Shown here piece after piece: positions 11,501 to 20,626 of a stretch of DNA of 64,000 nucleotides (position 1 is the first letter of the stretch; every line of letters begins with the position of its first letter). The notes under the pieces were generated by a model. The model was not told the origin of the DNA. It ran no database searches and saw only the letters and a program-made list of their open reading frames with translations. The translations under genes and the position numbers were made by a program. Source of the stretch: Actinostola sp. cb2023 (taxonomy: Eukaryota > Cnidaria > Anthozoa > Actiniaria > Actinostolidae); assembly GCA_033675265.1 (NCBI GenBank), contig JAUJYZ010000466.1, forward strand, positions 176,001 through 240,000, given 5' to 3'.

Positions 11501-13343
11501 AATTCTCATTTTAATTCGCTTAAGTAATAATTCCAAGTCCGAGATTTGAAGATTATCCGTTTACAACTTCAGTTAATACTAACTTTAATGGTTTAATAAT
11601 GGCTAACTTGAAAGGATGTCTCAAAACACAGATATGAATGACAATAGAAGTTATTGAAATAACATTTTGGGGTTGATGTGGATTTAATTTTATAATTTTT
11701 TAATTTTCTATTTTTTATTTATTTTTGCCAAATTTGAAACGTTGTATATATTTATATATATGTCGTGATACATCAATTTAAGATCATATTGACTTTAAAA
11801 AATAATTTCTTGGAGTTTATTTTAAAATTATTTTGCTATTTTTAAAATGTTTTTCAATTAAGCAAAAAACACGTTTTCAATAGTATTGAATAGAATACTA
11901 TTATAATTATATGACAAATTGGATATATTTTGAGGTCGCGTACTGAAAGTGAAATTCCTAATCTTTTTTATTTCATTTTTTGGTTTTGGCTTTCTTGTGT
12001 TCAGATAGGCATCTTGTGAAGTAGATCGAGATTCAAAAGTTAGCCGATTTAACTGAACGAAGATGTATTTTTCTCTTATCATTCTACTAATCAATTGCAC
12101 TTATCAATAATCAGTGGCTCCGTATAAAGTCAACCCTCGGACTCTGTAAGGATGAAAATGATATATAATTCAGTACAAAAGCACGCTCACAGCATTGTTA
12201 ATTGATGGAAAAGATATTTTTGGGACCGCCTAAGAATTCTAATACAAAGCTGTGTACGTGCATCTGCAGACGATGATGGATTCGCTACGTGTAGAGAATA
12301 TTATCTCCATGCAATTTTCAGTGCATGTGGTACTATTAATAAGCTTTTTTAAATACCTAAAACTCCTACATAAAGAAAAAAAAACAAAAAAGAAATCGGC
12401 GATAAAGTTAAATTCCAATACTGTTCTCAGAGAAGGACATACGTATTTATATGTTTAGGCCATCAATTAAAACGATATATGTACTCCGAAAGCATCTCTT
12501 TGGGCTAAAAGCTCCAGTCGCCGGTTCCGGGAGTAATTAACAACCTTTGTCATGTAGATGTCGACGAGGCAATTATATAATCTAGTCATTCGAGGAACGA
12601 AATTTGGATATTTCACGAGCAAGGATATTCAGCGTGAAGCCAGCCCACAACCGCTTGCAACCGATGTAGGTCGCGAAGCCAAGAACTGCGGTCAGGAATA
12701 CCGGGGGAATAGAACCCGAACTTCTCCGGGCATAAAATAAAAACATGGTCCACGCGTATACGAAGCTCTGAACCAAAATATACAATACCATCACTTAGAA
12801 CGCCCTCGTGCGTATAGCAATAAGCGATTACATGGTCAAGTGTATGACTGAAATTGTAGAAGAATCTATTACTTAATTGTTGCCGTATTTATGAAGCTTT
12901 GGACTCAAAATTCCTCCACAGAATGTAAATCTTGGGATTTAGCAAGAATTTCGCGTCGAGACAAAAGATTATTGTGTATTTAATTCACAGTGACCCGTAG
13001 AGGTCGAACGATGTATTTTAAATCATAAAAGAAATCATTGTTTTACCTTTAATATCCGATCGACGTCCAAGTCGCGTTCAAGAGCCAGCAATTCGTCGTC
13101 ATTCGAGATTTCGTCCTGTTCACTCAGACCTTAATAAAAATATTAAAATCAAGATTTAAATGTGTAGTGGCGTGGGAGACAGCGAAATGTCAGTACATGT
13201 GATCAATACGCACCGAATGGATGGCGTTTGAATCGTGCGTTATACGAGATATCGTCCCATTGTACGAAGATCAAAAACGTCAGAATTAAGAGCCCAACAG
13301 CAGAGAGCTGCACTAGATGCTTGATCCGTCTCAATGCAACCAT
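3967..13343 (-). CDS. PA14-domain beta-1,4-N-acetylgalactosaminyltransferase (B4GALNT3/4-like), 5' part
   Basis: Six coding exons join in consistent phase: 13343-13214, 13129-13047, 7974-7869, 6623-6421, 6048-5862 and 5576-3967 (2319 nt, 773 codons). All introns seen whole are GT-AG. An in-frame TAA sits directly before the ATG. Residues 1-9 are basic (RRIK) and residues 10-28 form a hydrophobic segment, giving a type II Golgi signal anchor. An acidic then coiled-coil-like stem follows (about 44-106). A PA14-like domain starts near residue 175 (GQLNVHVWQAWCGN, FGYIHPPLTGKYIF, GQKYFIEALHKQG). A family-typical block YEGVKLIHDSAVYPND lies near 425, and a Lys/Arg-rich linker fills about 526-773. 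Known family members transfer GalNAc to terminal GlcNAc, making LacdiNAc in the Golgi. The C-terminal catalytic domain is absent because the last donor (CAG/GTAGGA at 3966) leads off the left edge. The family call rests on recalled similarity. Confidence 0.85.
5762..5861. repeat. ATT microsatellite in B4GALNT-like intron 5
   Basis: Two blocks of (ATT)n separated by AAAAAAATATATAT fill most of the 285-bp intron and stop directly beside the donor of the preceding exon at 5861. Confidence 0.85.
6237..6319. repeat. 83-bp near-perfect hairpin element
   Basis: Arms start TAGACTCTACGCACCCG and continue through TTTTTAGTTCCGTCACGCA, with a loop of about ten bases. It lies in intron 4 of the B4GALNT-like gene. 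The inner part (CCGTTTTTAG, GGAACTAAAAACGG) is shared with the hairpin at 9086-9156, so this is a dispersed family. Confidence 0.9.
6990..7126. mobile_element. Small inverted-repeat element with internal G run
   Basis: Ends are AGGGCCGTACA and TGTACGGCCCT. Inside, a G homopolymer of about 24 lies next to GCAACTGCAACTGCCCCC. No open frame. Probably a MITE fragment in intron 3 of the B4GALNT-like gene. Confidence 0.6.
7365..7510. repeat. Short degenerate tandem repeat
   Basis: Three to four imperfect units combine TCTACACGAGCAAG with TTTTCCTTGACAAGGAAAA. The second part is itself palindromic (CCTTGACAAGG). Confidence 0.7.
8534..8543 (+). promoter_or_regulatory. TATA-box-like motif in an intron
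   Basis: The sequence CACGGTATAAATAGAGGAG matches the metazoan TATA consensus well. It is on the plus strand, antisense to the host gene. No coding frame of note follows, so it may drive a noncoding RNA, belong to a relic transposon, or be chance. Confidence 0.3.
9086..9156. repeat. 71-bp hairpin element with TAGCC ends
   Basis: Arms begin TAGCCTCCCTCGCATCCG and fold back across a loop of about 25 bases. It shares the CCGTTTTTAG core with the hairpin at 6237-6319. Confidence 0.9.
10198..10393. repeat. (GGAA)n microsatellite
   Basis: About 48 uninterrupted GGAA units. The open frame across it (Lys-Glu-Gly-Arg repeats) is an artefact. Tandem GGAA is also the core recognised by ETS proteins, but no function is implied here. 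Confidence 0.98.
13237..13343 (-). CDS. Exon 1 signal anchor of the B4GALNT-like gene
   Basis: The reading MVALRRIKHLVQL followed by a run of Leu, Ile, Phe and Val residues gives an inside-positive N terminus and one membrane span. The coding exon extends to the donor TTCG/GTGCGT at 13213. Intron 1 is only 84 bp. The 5' UTR lies right of 13343 but its start is not defined. Confidence 0.8.
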
Positions 13344-13968
13344 TTACAGATATTTGGACCGCGTTTGAGAGCCACTTCATTGAGACGTTCACGTGTTCTT
13401 CTAGTTCAGGATGTAAAACAACGCCAGCATTCTTCGCTGTCAACGGAACAGAAATCCCACCATTTTCCTTCCCGATTACCGAAGAATCCCTGTCGAAGAA
13501 CTAAAAACCACAGCTCTAGACCACTTGCTTACTTCCACCGTAACCCTGAAGTTTCAAAAACAACATTTGCATTATGTAGATAGCTGTAATATAATATCCG
13601 TCGACATCGTGACGGAAGTGATTCACAAGTCACCCTCTAGACCGGAAACATGTTTACGCGCGGGTACGGATTTGGTGCTGTCCAATCAAACGCCAAGCTT
13701 ATTTACCCGGAGAGAGTTTCAGCAGTCAGGGGGTCATTCATAGGTTGAATTAACATTGGTTTACTGACAGGTGACACTTGTGAGAAGGCGGTTCCCGAGG
13801 TGTTAAAGTTGAAGATGACACCCGCCAGGTCTAGCCTTTCTTTGAATTAATTGATAACGAATGGAGTGATAATGTATATTATAGTATTACCGGTACGGCT
13901 TAGTCCTGACCGAATCGGAAACAATGCTAGGCAACACAGCCCTGAAAAAGCGAGAGTATAAATTAAAA

Positions 13969-14812
13969 TAGATTGAGAATATTGAAAAACAGATTAAAGA
14001 AGAAGAAGAAGAATAGTTTTAATTGTATTTTGATTTTTATAGGGTTTTTTAGTTTATAATTAATATATATAATATATATGGTGCGTATAGTGCGCTATAT
14101 AAGAATGTATTATTATTATTATTATTATAACTATTATTATTATTTTTATTTTTATTATTATTATTCTGTTGTAGAAATAAGGACTGGCTTAATCCCGAAT
14201 TAATGAAGTTTTAAATGTTTTATTGATATATATAAATATACTTATGTTACCATTTTCTTTTTGTTAATTATATTTTCGAGTTCAAGTAGTCAATTGTAAA
14301 TTACCTACATGTAGTGAGATTTGCAATTGTTTGTGTAAAAAATACATGAAATAAAAAGTTTCCATTATTACTTTTTTTATTTTTATTTTTATTTATTATT
14401 ATTATTATTACCGTGGCTCACAAAAATTATAATAATGAAATGCAGTATTATTATTACGACCACACATTATTATTATTATTATTATTATCGCAGCAAATAG
14501 ATTGAGAATATTGAAAAACAGATTAAAGAAGAAGAAGAAGAATAGTTTTAATTGTATTTTGATTTTTATAGGGTTTTTTTAGTTTATAATTAATATATAT
14601 AATATATATGGTGCGTATAGGTGCGCTATATAAGAATGTATTTAAGGCTGGCTTAATAGAATTAATGAAGTTTTAAATGTTTTATTGATATATATAAATA
14701 TACTTATGTTACCATTTTCTTTTTGTTAATTATATTTTCGAGTTCAAGTAGTCAATTGTAAATTACCTACATGTATTATTAAAAAATACATGAAATTATA
14801 TTATTATTATTA
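13969..14812. repeat. Direct duplication of a retrotransposon-like 3' tail
   Basis: 13969-14370 and 14497-14812 share AGATTGAGAATATTGAAAAA, a GAAGAAGAAGAAGAA block, GTGCGTATAG(G)TGCGCTATATAAG and TTTTATTGATATATATAAAT. The GCGCTATATAA motif beside ATT repeats resembles a non-LTR retroelement tail. The copies differ by the ATT block lost from the second. Confidence 0.8.
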
Positions 14813-15325
<513 letters not shown>

Positions 15326-15467
15326 CAGGGCTCCTGATAATATTTATATTAAATACATTATATTTTTACAGAGTTTTTCTTTGATTATAAGTTTTCAGCA
15401 GTTACGAACTGAATCTGATTATGTAAATAATAGAGATTTGTATTAAGTGCGCTATATAAAGTACATA

Positions 15468-15773
15468 CAGTCAATGTCATTAAGGTTGTCCACCTCGGAA
15501 AAGTACATTTACGACACATTTGCACATTTGCACATTTGCACTTTTACAAGCGCTGAAATACAACTCTCCACCTGAAATATTCTGTATAAGGCCGCGCGGC
15601 ATTTTTATGGCAGTATACTTCCGTACTGAATCTATGGACTCTGGGTTCCACGTGCGCAACACGAATATACACGTGATGTTGCGAATGTGTAAATGTATAA
15701 ATGTGCGAATGTGTAAATGTGTAAATGTGTAAATGTGCTTTTCCGAGGTGGACAACCTTAATGACATTGACTG
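15468..15773. mobile_element. 306-bp TA-flanked MITE
   Basis: Terminal inverted repeats start CAGTCAATGTCATTAAGGTT and extend about 45 bases through TTGTCCACCTCGGAAAAG. The element is bounded by TA on both sides, as in Tc1/mariner insertions. Inner parts of both arms carry short tandem repeats (ACATTTGC on one side, GTAAATGT on the other), so the arms remain complementary. No transposase frame. Confidence 0.8.
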
Positions 15774-16113
15774 TATATATATTATTATTATATTATTATT
15801 ATAAGAAATTATCACAAGAAATTCCCAACTGAAGTGAAAGTAAGAATAGGAATTGGATTACAGACTGCGGATCGTACACATTAAACACGACCTGGTTAAA
15901 TTTAAGACAGTACGTGTTCAAAACCGCATATTCCTGCACAAGCCAGCTTTGTACTGTATGTATTGTATTGCTTTAATGGCGTGCGTTGTGTGATTGAAGC
16001 CACTAAAAAGCTTGATTGTCTAATCATTTGTCATTAGTACAAAACGAGGCCTACTGTCGTCGTATAGACATAACAGTAGCCGGACAGGCTCATAATAGGG
16101 ACCTTAAGCAAGT

Positions 16114-17105
16114 CCACTTCTTTTTCTAATCTATATTAATGATTTGCCTGGATGCTTGACCCACTCCATCCCTAATATGTATGCTGATGACACCAATATC
16201 ACATCAGGTGACTTTGATGTAAACACGATTGAAACTCTGATAAATAATGATCTTGATACATTGTGCGGCTGGCTTCAAGCCAATCGTCTTAGTCTAAATG
16301 TTATCAAGTCAGAATATATGATTATTGCATCAAGGCAACGCCTAGCCAATCTCTCGCGGGACCCAATAATTAAAATAGGTGATTGCCATCTTAAAAGAGT
16401 TAAATCCACAAAAACTTTAGGGATGATAATTGACGAAAGCTTAACGTGGAATGATCATATATCCCATATTTGTAAAAAAGCAAGTAAAGGGCTTGGAGTA
16501 ATTCGGCGGGTTCGCAACTATGTACCTTTGGAGACTTTGGTGAACATCTATTCAACTACGGTGCTACCACATCTTGATTATTGTGCACCTGTTTGGGACA
16601 CTTGTGGTAAAGGCCTGCGCGATCGACTCCAGAAAGTTCAAAACCGCGCTGGGCGCATAATTACTCGTTCTAATTATGATATCAGGTCTAGCGATATTCT
16701 CCAAAGCCTTCATTGGGATAACCTAGAAACCAGACGGGTCAATCAGAAAGTGACAACCATGTACAAAATTTTGAACTGTGAAATGCCGAATTATTTATCT
16801 AATATGTTCCAAAATGTTTCCGGCAGTCACGAATATAATCTCCGTGGATGTAACTCCAACCTGATCAGTCCCCCAACCGAAAACAATTTTTTTTAAACAA
16901 AGTTTCTGTTACAGTGGAGCAGTTGCCTGGAATTCTCTGCCACTAAATAAGCGAGAATCCCCTAGCCTTGCTAGTTTTAAAAGTTGTTTATAGAATAATT
17001 ACTATTTATTATATATTTAATTAATATTACAATGTAACACGGCTCTCAGGAAGAGCATTTATTTTAATGATGTGACACCGTGTAGAAATAAAGTTTTATA
17101 TTATT
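16114..17105 (+). pseudogene. 5'-truncated LINE reverse transcriptase, frameshifted
   Basis: The frame opens with PLLFLIYINDLP and contains the RT catalytic box MYADDT, the downstream LGMIIDESLTWNDHI and RLQKVQNRAGRII motifs, typical of CR1/Jockey-like non-LTR retrotransposons. The N-terminal RT, endonuclease and ORF1 are missing. A run of eight T (16887-16894) creates a premature stop; in the next frame the usual ending with AVAWNSLP continues to TAG at 16991-16993. The 3' end is near GAAATAAAGTTTTATATTAT. An inactive intergenic insertion. Confidence 0.9.
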
Positions 17106-17116
17106 TTAAAAGCACC

Positions 17117-17208
17117 ATAGCCTGCGAATACAGCCGCTTTTTGGCGGTCGCGCCACAGGGGTGTCCCTGTGGTGCGACCGCCAAAAAGCGGCTGTATTCG
17201 CAGGCTAT
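17117..17208. mobile_element. 92-bp hairpin with AGCACC flanks
   Basis: Near-perfect arms start ATAGCCTGCGAATACAGCCG and run through CTTTTTGGCGGTCGCGCCAC to a tight loop at GGGGTGTCCC. AGCACC occurs on both sides (17111-17116, 17211-17216), consistent with a target duplication, so it looks like an inserted foldback element. Confidence 0.8.
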
Positions 17209-17329
17209 GAGCACCAGGACGAGGTTGTCAAGGAGGACGAAGTTCGAATATCATTTTCCGTGAATTTTCACAGAATTTGCGCCCCCTTTCGCGATCAGTG
17301 ATATCATCTTTTTGTGGTCCGATTCACTG

Positions 17330-18003
17330 AAAACAACTATCTGTACAAATAACGAACTGACGTTCTCGTTCAGTCTTTGCGTCGTCAAACATACGCATTT
17401 CACGTTGTAGTTTAGCACAGAACGCCTGAAGTTATTTTAAGAGCAAATCGAGCCCTCGAGCTTCTGATAACCGTTAAGTCATACATCAATAAGAAATAAA
17501 AAACGATGAAAAAAATATGAAAAAGAGCTAAAATGAAGAAAAATTCAGATCGACCTTGATTTTGCTCTGAGCCACTTTTTGCTCAAAAAGTTTTACTTTG
17601 AAAAAGACAATTAGGTTGAGTCGAGTTAAGCATAAAAGAAAAGACGACTTAGACATTGGTATAATTAAAGTAAACTAATTGACGTATAATTGAATAAGGA
17701 TCAGAAATATAGGTGTAAATGAAAGTATCGCCATTACAAGAGCGAAGACGTCGTAGTTTAAAGATTAGGGACTTTAAGCATAAAATGAAAGTGTTTTGTT
17801 TTCTATTGTTTTCATATTTGTTTCTTTTTTCGTGTGCCCTCTTTGATGAATGACATTGTCTTTGACTAAAAACAACTATCTGCAAACTCAGAAAATATCG
17901 AACTGACGTTCTCGTTCTCTTTACAACGTCAAACCTGGTCAAACATAGGCATTTCACGTTGTAGTTCAGCACAGAACGGCTGAAGTAAGACCAAATCGAG
18001 CTC
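17330..18003. repeat. Direct repeat pair of about 130 bp
   Basis: 17330-17455 and 17868-18003 share AAAACAACTATCTG, CGAACTGACGTTCTCGTT, GCATTTCACGTTGTAGTT and CAGCACAGAACG. The copies have diverged by small indels. No coding content. Confidence 0.75.
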
Positions 18004-18916
18004 ATTTCATGCATCCAACAAGAAGCCGGTTTTTTTTTTGAATTTTGTAATTAGCGTTATTGTTTCTCTGCCGTCGTCGTCATGTCCCCGTCCTTGATGC
18101 TTAAAGTCCCTATTGTCTCAAGATGGAACTCTGCATCTGATCCGGGTTCAACGATCCGTTCTTTCGAATTCAGTCCCATCGATTTTCAGCTTAGTTAAGA
18201 GCAGGTGTGTTTACAAAAGAACACAATTAAGGTCCCCTACAAGGTAAATCACCCAATCCAACCCCGTAAAATAAGTAACCCATCCCAAGATACGCCCCAT
18301 GTTACAAAAAATGAAATAACAAATATAATTATTCTGCGCTTTTTGTAAGTTTTTTAAAAACAAAAATTAAATTACAAAAAGTTCAAATTAAAATTAACAT
18401 TTTCTCACGAAAAGTTTCAAACTTGGAAATGATCTGACTAGTTTCCGGCCTGAAAGCCAACGTTTCAAAGTGATCTGTACATGAACAAGAGCCGAAACAA
18501 AAACGTGTCATTTAGTGTCCACACGGGATTGAAAAGACTTTCCACACATTTAAAACAGTTTAGTATCAGAAAGGAGAAAATACGAGAGATGTTTGTACAA
18601 CTGGCAGATAGTGCAAATATGGTGAACTGATGAATCTTTTGTAGCATATGCATACATAGCTAATTAAAATATTATTTTCTTTCTTGTTATCTAATAGCCC
18701 TTTCCCACATTCGCATTGAAGACCACGGGAGCCTGGTCATAGTGGGTTTGAGTCGAGATTGGGCTAGACAAAATAGAGTAAATATATATATGGATACAAA
18801 TGTATGTCTACCCCAGTCGGCTCAACGTGGTGCTATTTTTCATGGGAATCGAGAGTAGTAATAAAGAAACTATTATGATGAGTATATACAGAACAAATGT
18901 TCGGAAAAAATCAGAC

Positions 18917-18988
18917 GCCTCGAGCGGGATTCGAACCCACGACACCCCGATTTCATGACAGGTGCTCTACCCACTGAGCAACCGAGGC
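18917..18988 (-). tRNA. tRNA-like sequence, possible anticodon TGA
   Basis: The 72-nt minus-strand sequence begins GCCTCGGTTGCTCAGTGGGT and ends GGTTCGAATCCCGCTCGAGGC without the last base shown. It has a 7-bp acceptor stem (one weak pair), a D arm and a perfect T arm with GTTCGAAT, so both internal Pol III boxes are intact. The anticodon arm is poor. Read as TGA it would be Ser, but the long variable arm of tRNA-Ser is absent. It is more likely a tRNA-derived pseudogene or SINE head than a working tRNA. Confidence 0.5.
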
Positions 18989-19137
18989 AACTACAGTGGC
19001 GTGGAGTTCAAATTAGCTCAAAGACGCTGATTTTAACCGATATTGAGAGTAGAATACAGGAAAGGTCTATTTCAGGTCTTCCTTAATTCTCGCTATGGCT
19101 GTCTTTTGTTTCTAAACAGCTGGTAAAACATAGGTAC

Positions 19138-19180
19138 AGGGGGGGGGGTGGGGGTGGGGGTGGGGTGGGGGTGGTGGTCC
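19138..19180 (+). repeat. G-rich tract with quadruplex potential
   Basis: Nine Gs followed by repeated GTGGGG units form several G3+ runs on the plus strand. Noncoding, intergenic. Confidence 0.7.
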
Positions 19181-20149
19181 CGTGAATCCCCTCGAATCCC
19201 ACTCCATAATGTATTCCCTCAACTGAAAACTTTTTCGTTTCATAAGTTTATAGAACTGAGCTACATCTATTTTCTTTTCCCAAACTTTTTAATTTCACAC
19301 CTCCACATTTCAGCAGGTGGATATGCCAGCGAACTAGAGGTAACCGCGGCAACCGGTGTATGGAATTACGTACTAGGCCTTTTTGCGAAAGAGACAATAC
19401 ACTCTTGTTTTGGTTAGAAACTGATTGAAAGAAATTAAGACTTTAAAAACGGTCGAAAGAAGGCACTCTAGGTTGATTCAATTTATAACCAATATTTGCA
19501 GAGTAATTAAAGTACATCTACAACGTTAGCATATATATCAAAATTGTTCAGGTTGTTATGGAAACAAACTTCAATCTCTCTCAGTTACTATCTCTCTCAA
19601 GATGATCAAATACAATCTTGGGAGTACACAACCCAATCCATCCTTAAATCGTAAGAAAAACAGTACTTCTCATTGGAATATGAAAGCAACATTTTAACTT
19701 AATGCCAAACAGTTATTAATATGTCGTTCAAAATTACTTCAGCAAAATTACAGCTCAGTTTAAATTTTGACTGATTTTCGTTAACGATACCTCGATTTTT
19801 TTCATCATCTCAAGGGTACCGTTATACCAACTGACGAATCTTACCACAGGGAAGGGGAGGGTGATGCTGGTGGCGGTTGTGGTGTTGCATATAACCCGCT
19901 ATAGGCTTATTAAATTTACGAAAATGACAAACATAGGACTGAAATAACGACTTACTTTAGGGTATTAGAAGTCAGTTCTTCTTGCGAGGTTTATTCGGGC
20001 CCGTTTTCAACTGTTTGTGTGGAAGAATCGACAGAAATCCCCCCCAGTGTCATATCCTTGATCCGATTAAGAGATGAATAGCGCTTTTAAATACGAACCG
20101 GTGTATATTAGCGGGATGGCCCATTGGGATATCGAATGGAGTGATAATA

Positions 20150-20408
20150 ACCGGAAGTAGTTATGAATTGCCAAATATGGTAGTACACTACCAAATGACC
20201 GGAAGTAGATATAAATTACCAAATATGGTAATACACTACCAAATATGGGCATTCTCGAAATATTATGGAAGACTGGAAGTAGATATGAATTGCCAAATAT
20301 GGTAGTACACTAGCAATTATGGGCATTTTCGAATTTTTATGGAAGAGCGGAAGTAGATATGAATTGCCAAATATAGTAGTACACTACCAAATATGGGCAT
20401 CCTCGAAA
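20150..20408. repeat. Tandem repeat just 3' of CNOT11
   Basis: About three units share GGAAGTAGATATGAATTGCC, AAATATGGTAGTACACTACC and ATATGGGCAT. It begins about 40 bp beyond the CNOT11 poly(A) signal in the direction of transcription. Confidence 0.8.
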
Positions 20409-20448
20409 GTCAGTTTGTGTAATTTGTTTCCGATTTGAAAAATACTGT

Positions 20449-20454
20449 TTTATT
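20449..20454 (-). terminator. Poly(A) signal of CNOT11
   Basis: AATAAA on the minus strand, 50 nt after the stop codon, in an AT-rich 3' UTR (ATGTAATAAAACAG). The only canonical signal close to the stop. Confidence 0.6.
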
Positions 20455-20503
20455 ACATATATTTATAACCACTACACTGGTATGTTCAGCTGTATTTATA
20501 GCA

Positions 20504-20626
20504 TCATTTGGTTGGTGGAGAATTAGCTTCACCATTATCTAAAGTCTTCAATAGTCTAAACAGGCTCGCTGCTTCACGGATTCGACTGAATTCGATGCAG
20601 AAAGCTTGTACTTCGATAAACAAATC
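20504..20626 (-). CDS. CNOT11: Terminal exon of CNOT11
   Basis: Starts after TTTCAG with [20 protein letters not shown], continues [12 protein letters not shown] and stops at TGA (20504-20506). This conserved C-terminal helix region is separated from the previous 51-bp exon by 7.1 kb of repeats, so automated gene callers could easily miss it. Confidence 0.95.
   Translation of the reverse strand, partial: DLFIEVQAFCIEFSRIREAASLFRLLKTLDNGEANSPPTK

Larger units (their letters stand above)
7975..13046. other. Intron 2 of the B4GALNT-like gene, mostly unannotatable
   Basis: This 5.1-kb intron contains a TATA-like motif (8534), a hairpin (9086-9156), a GGAA microsatellite (10198-10393) and AT-rich DNA from 10700 to 12500. 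I see no exon-like frame with family similarity. Confidence 0.7.
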
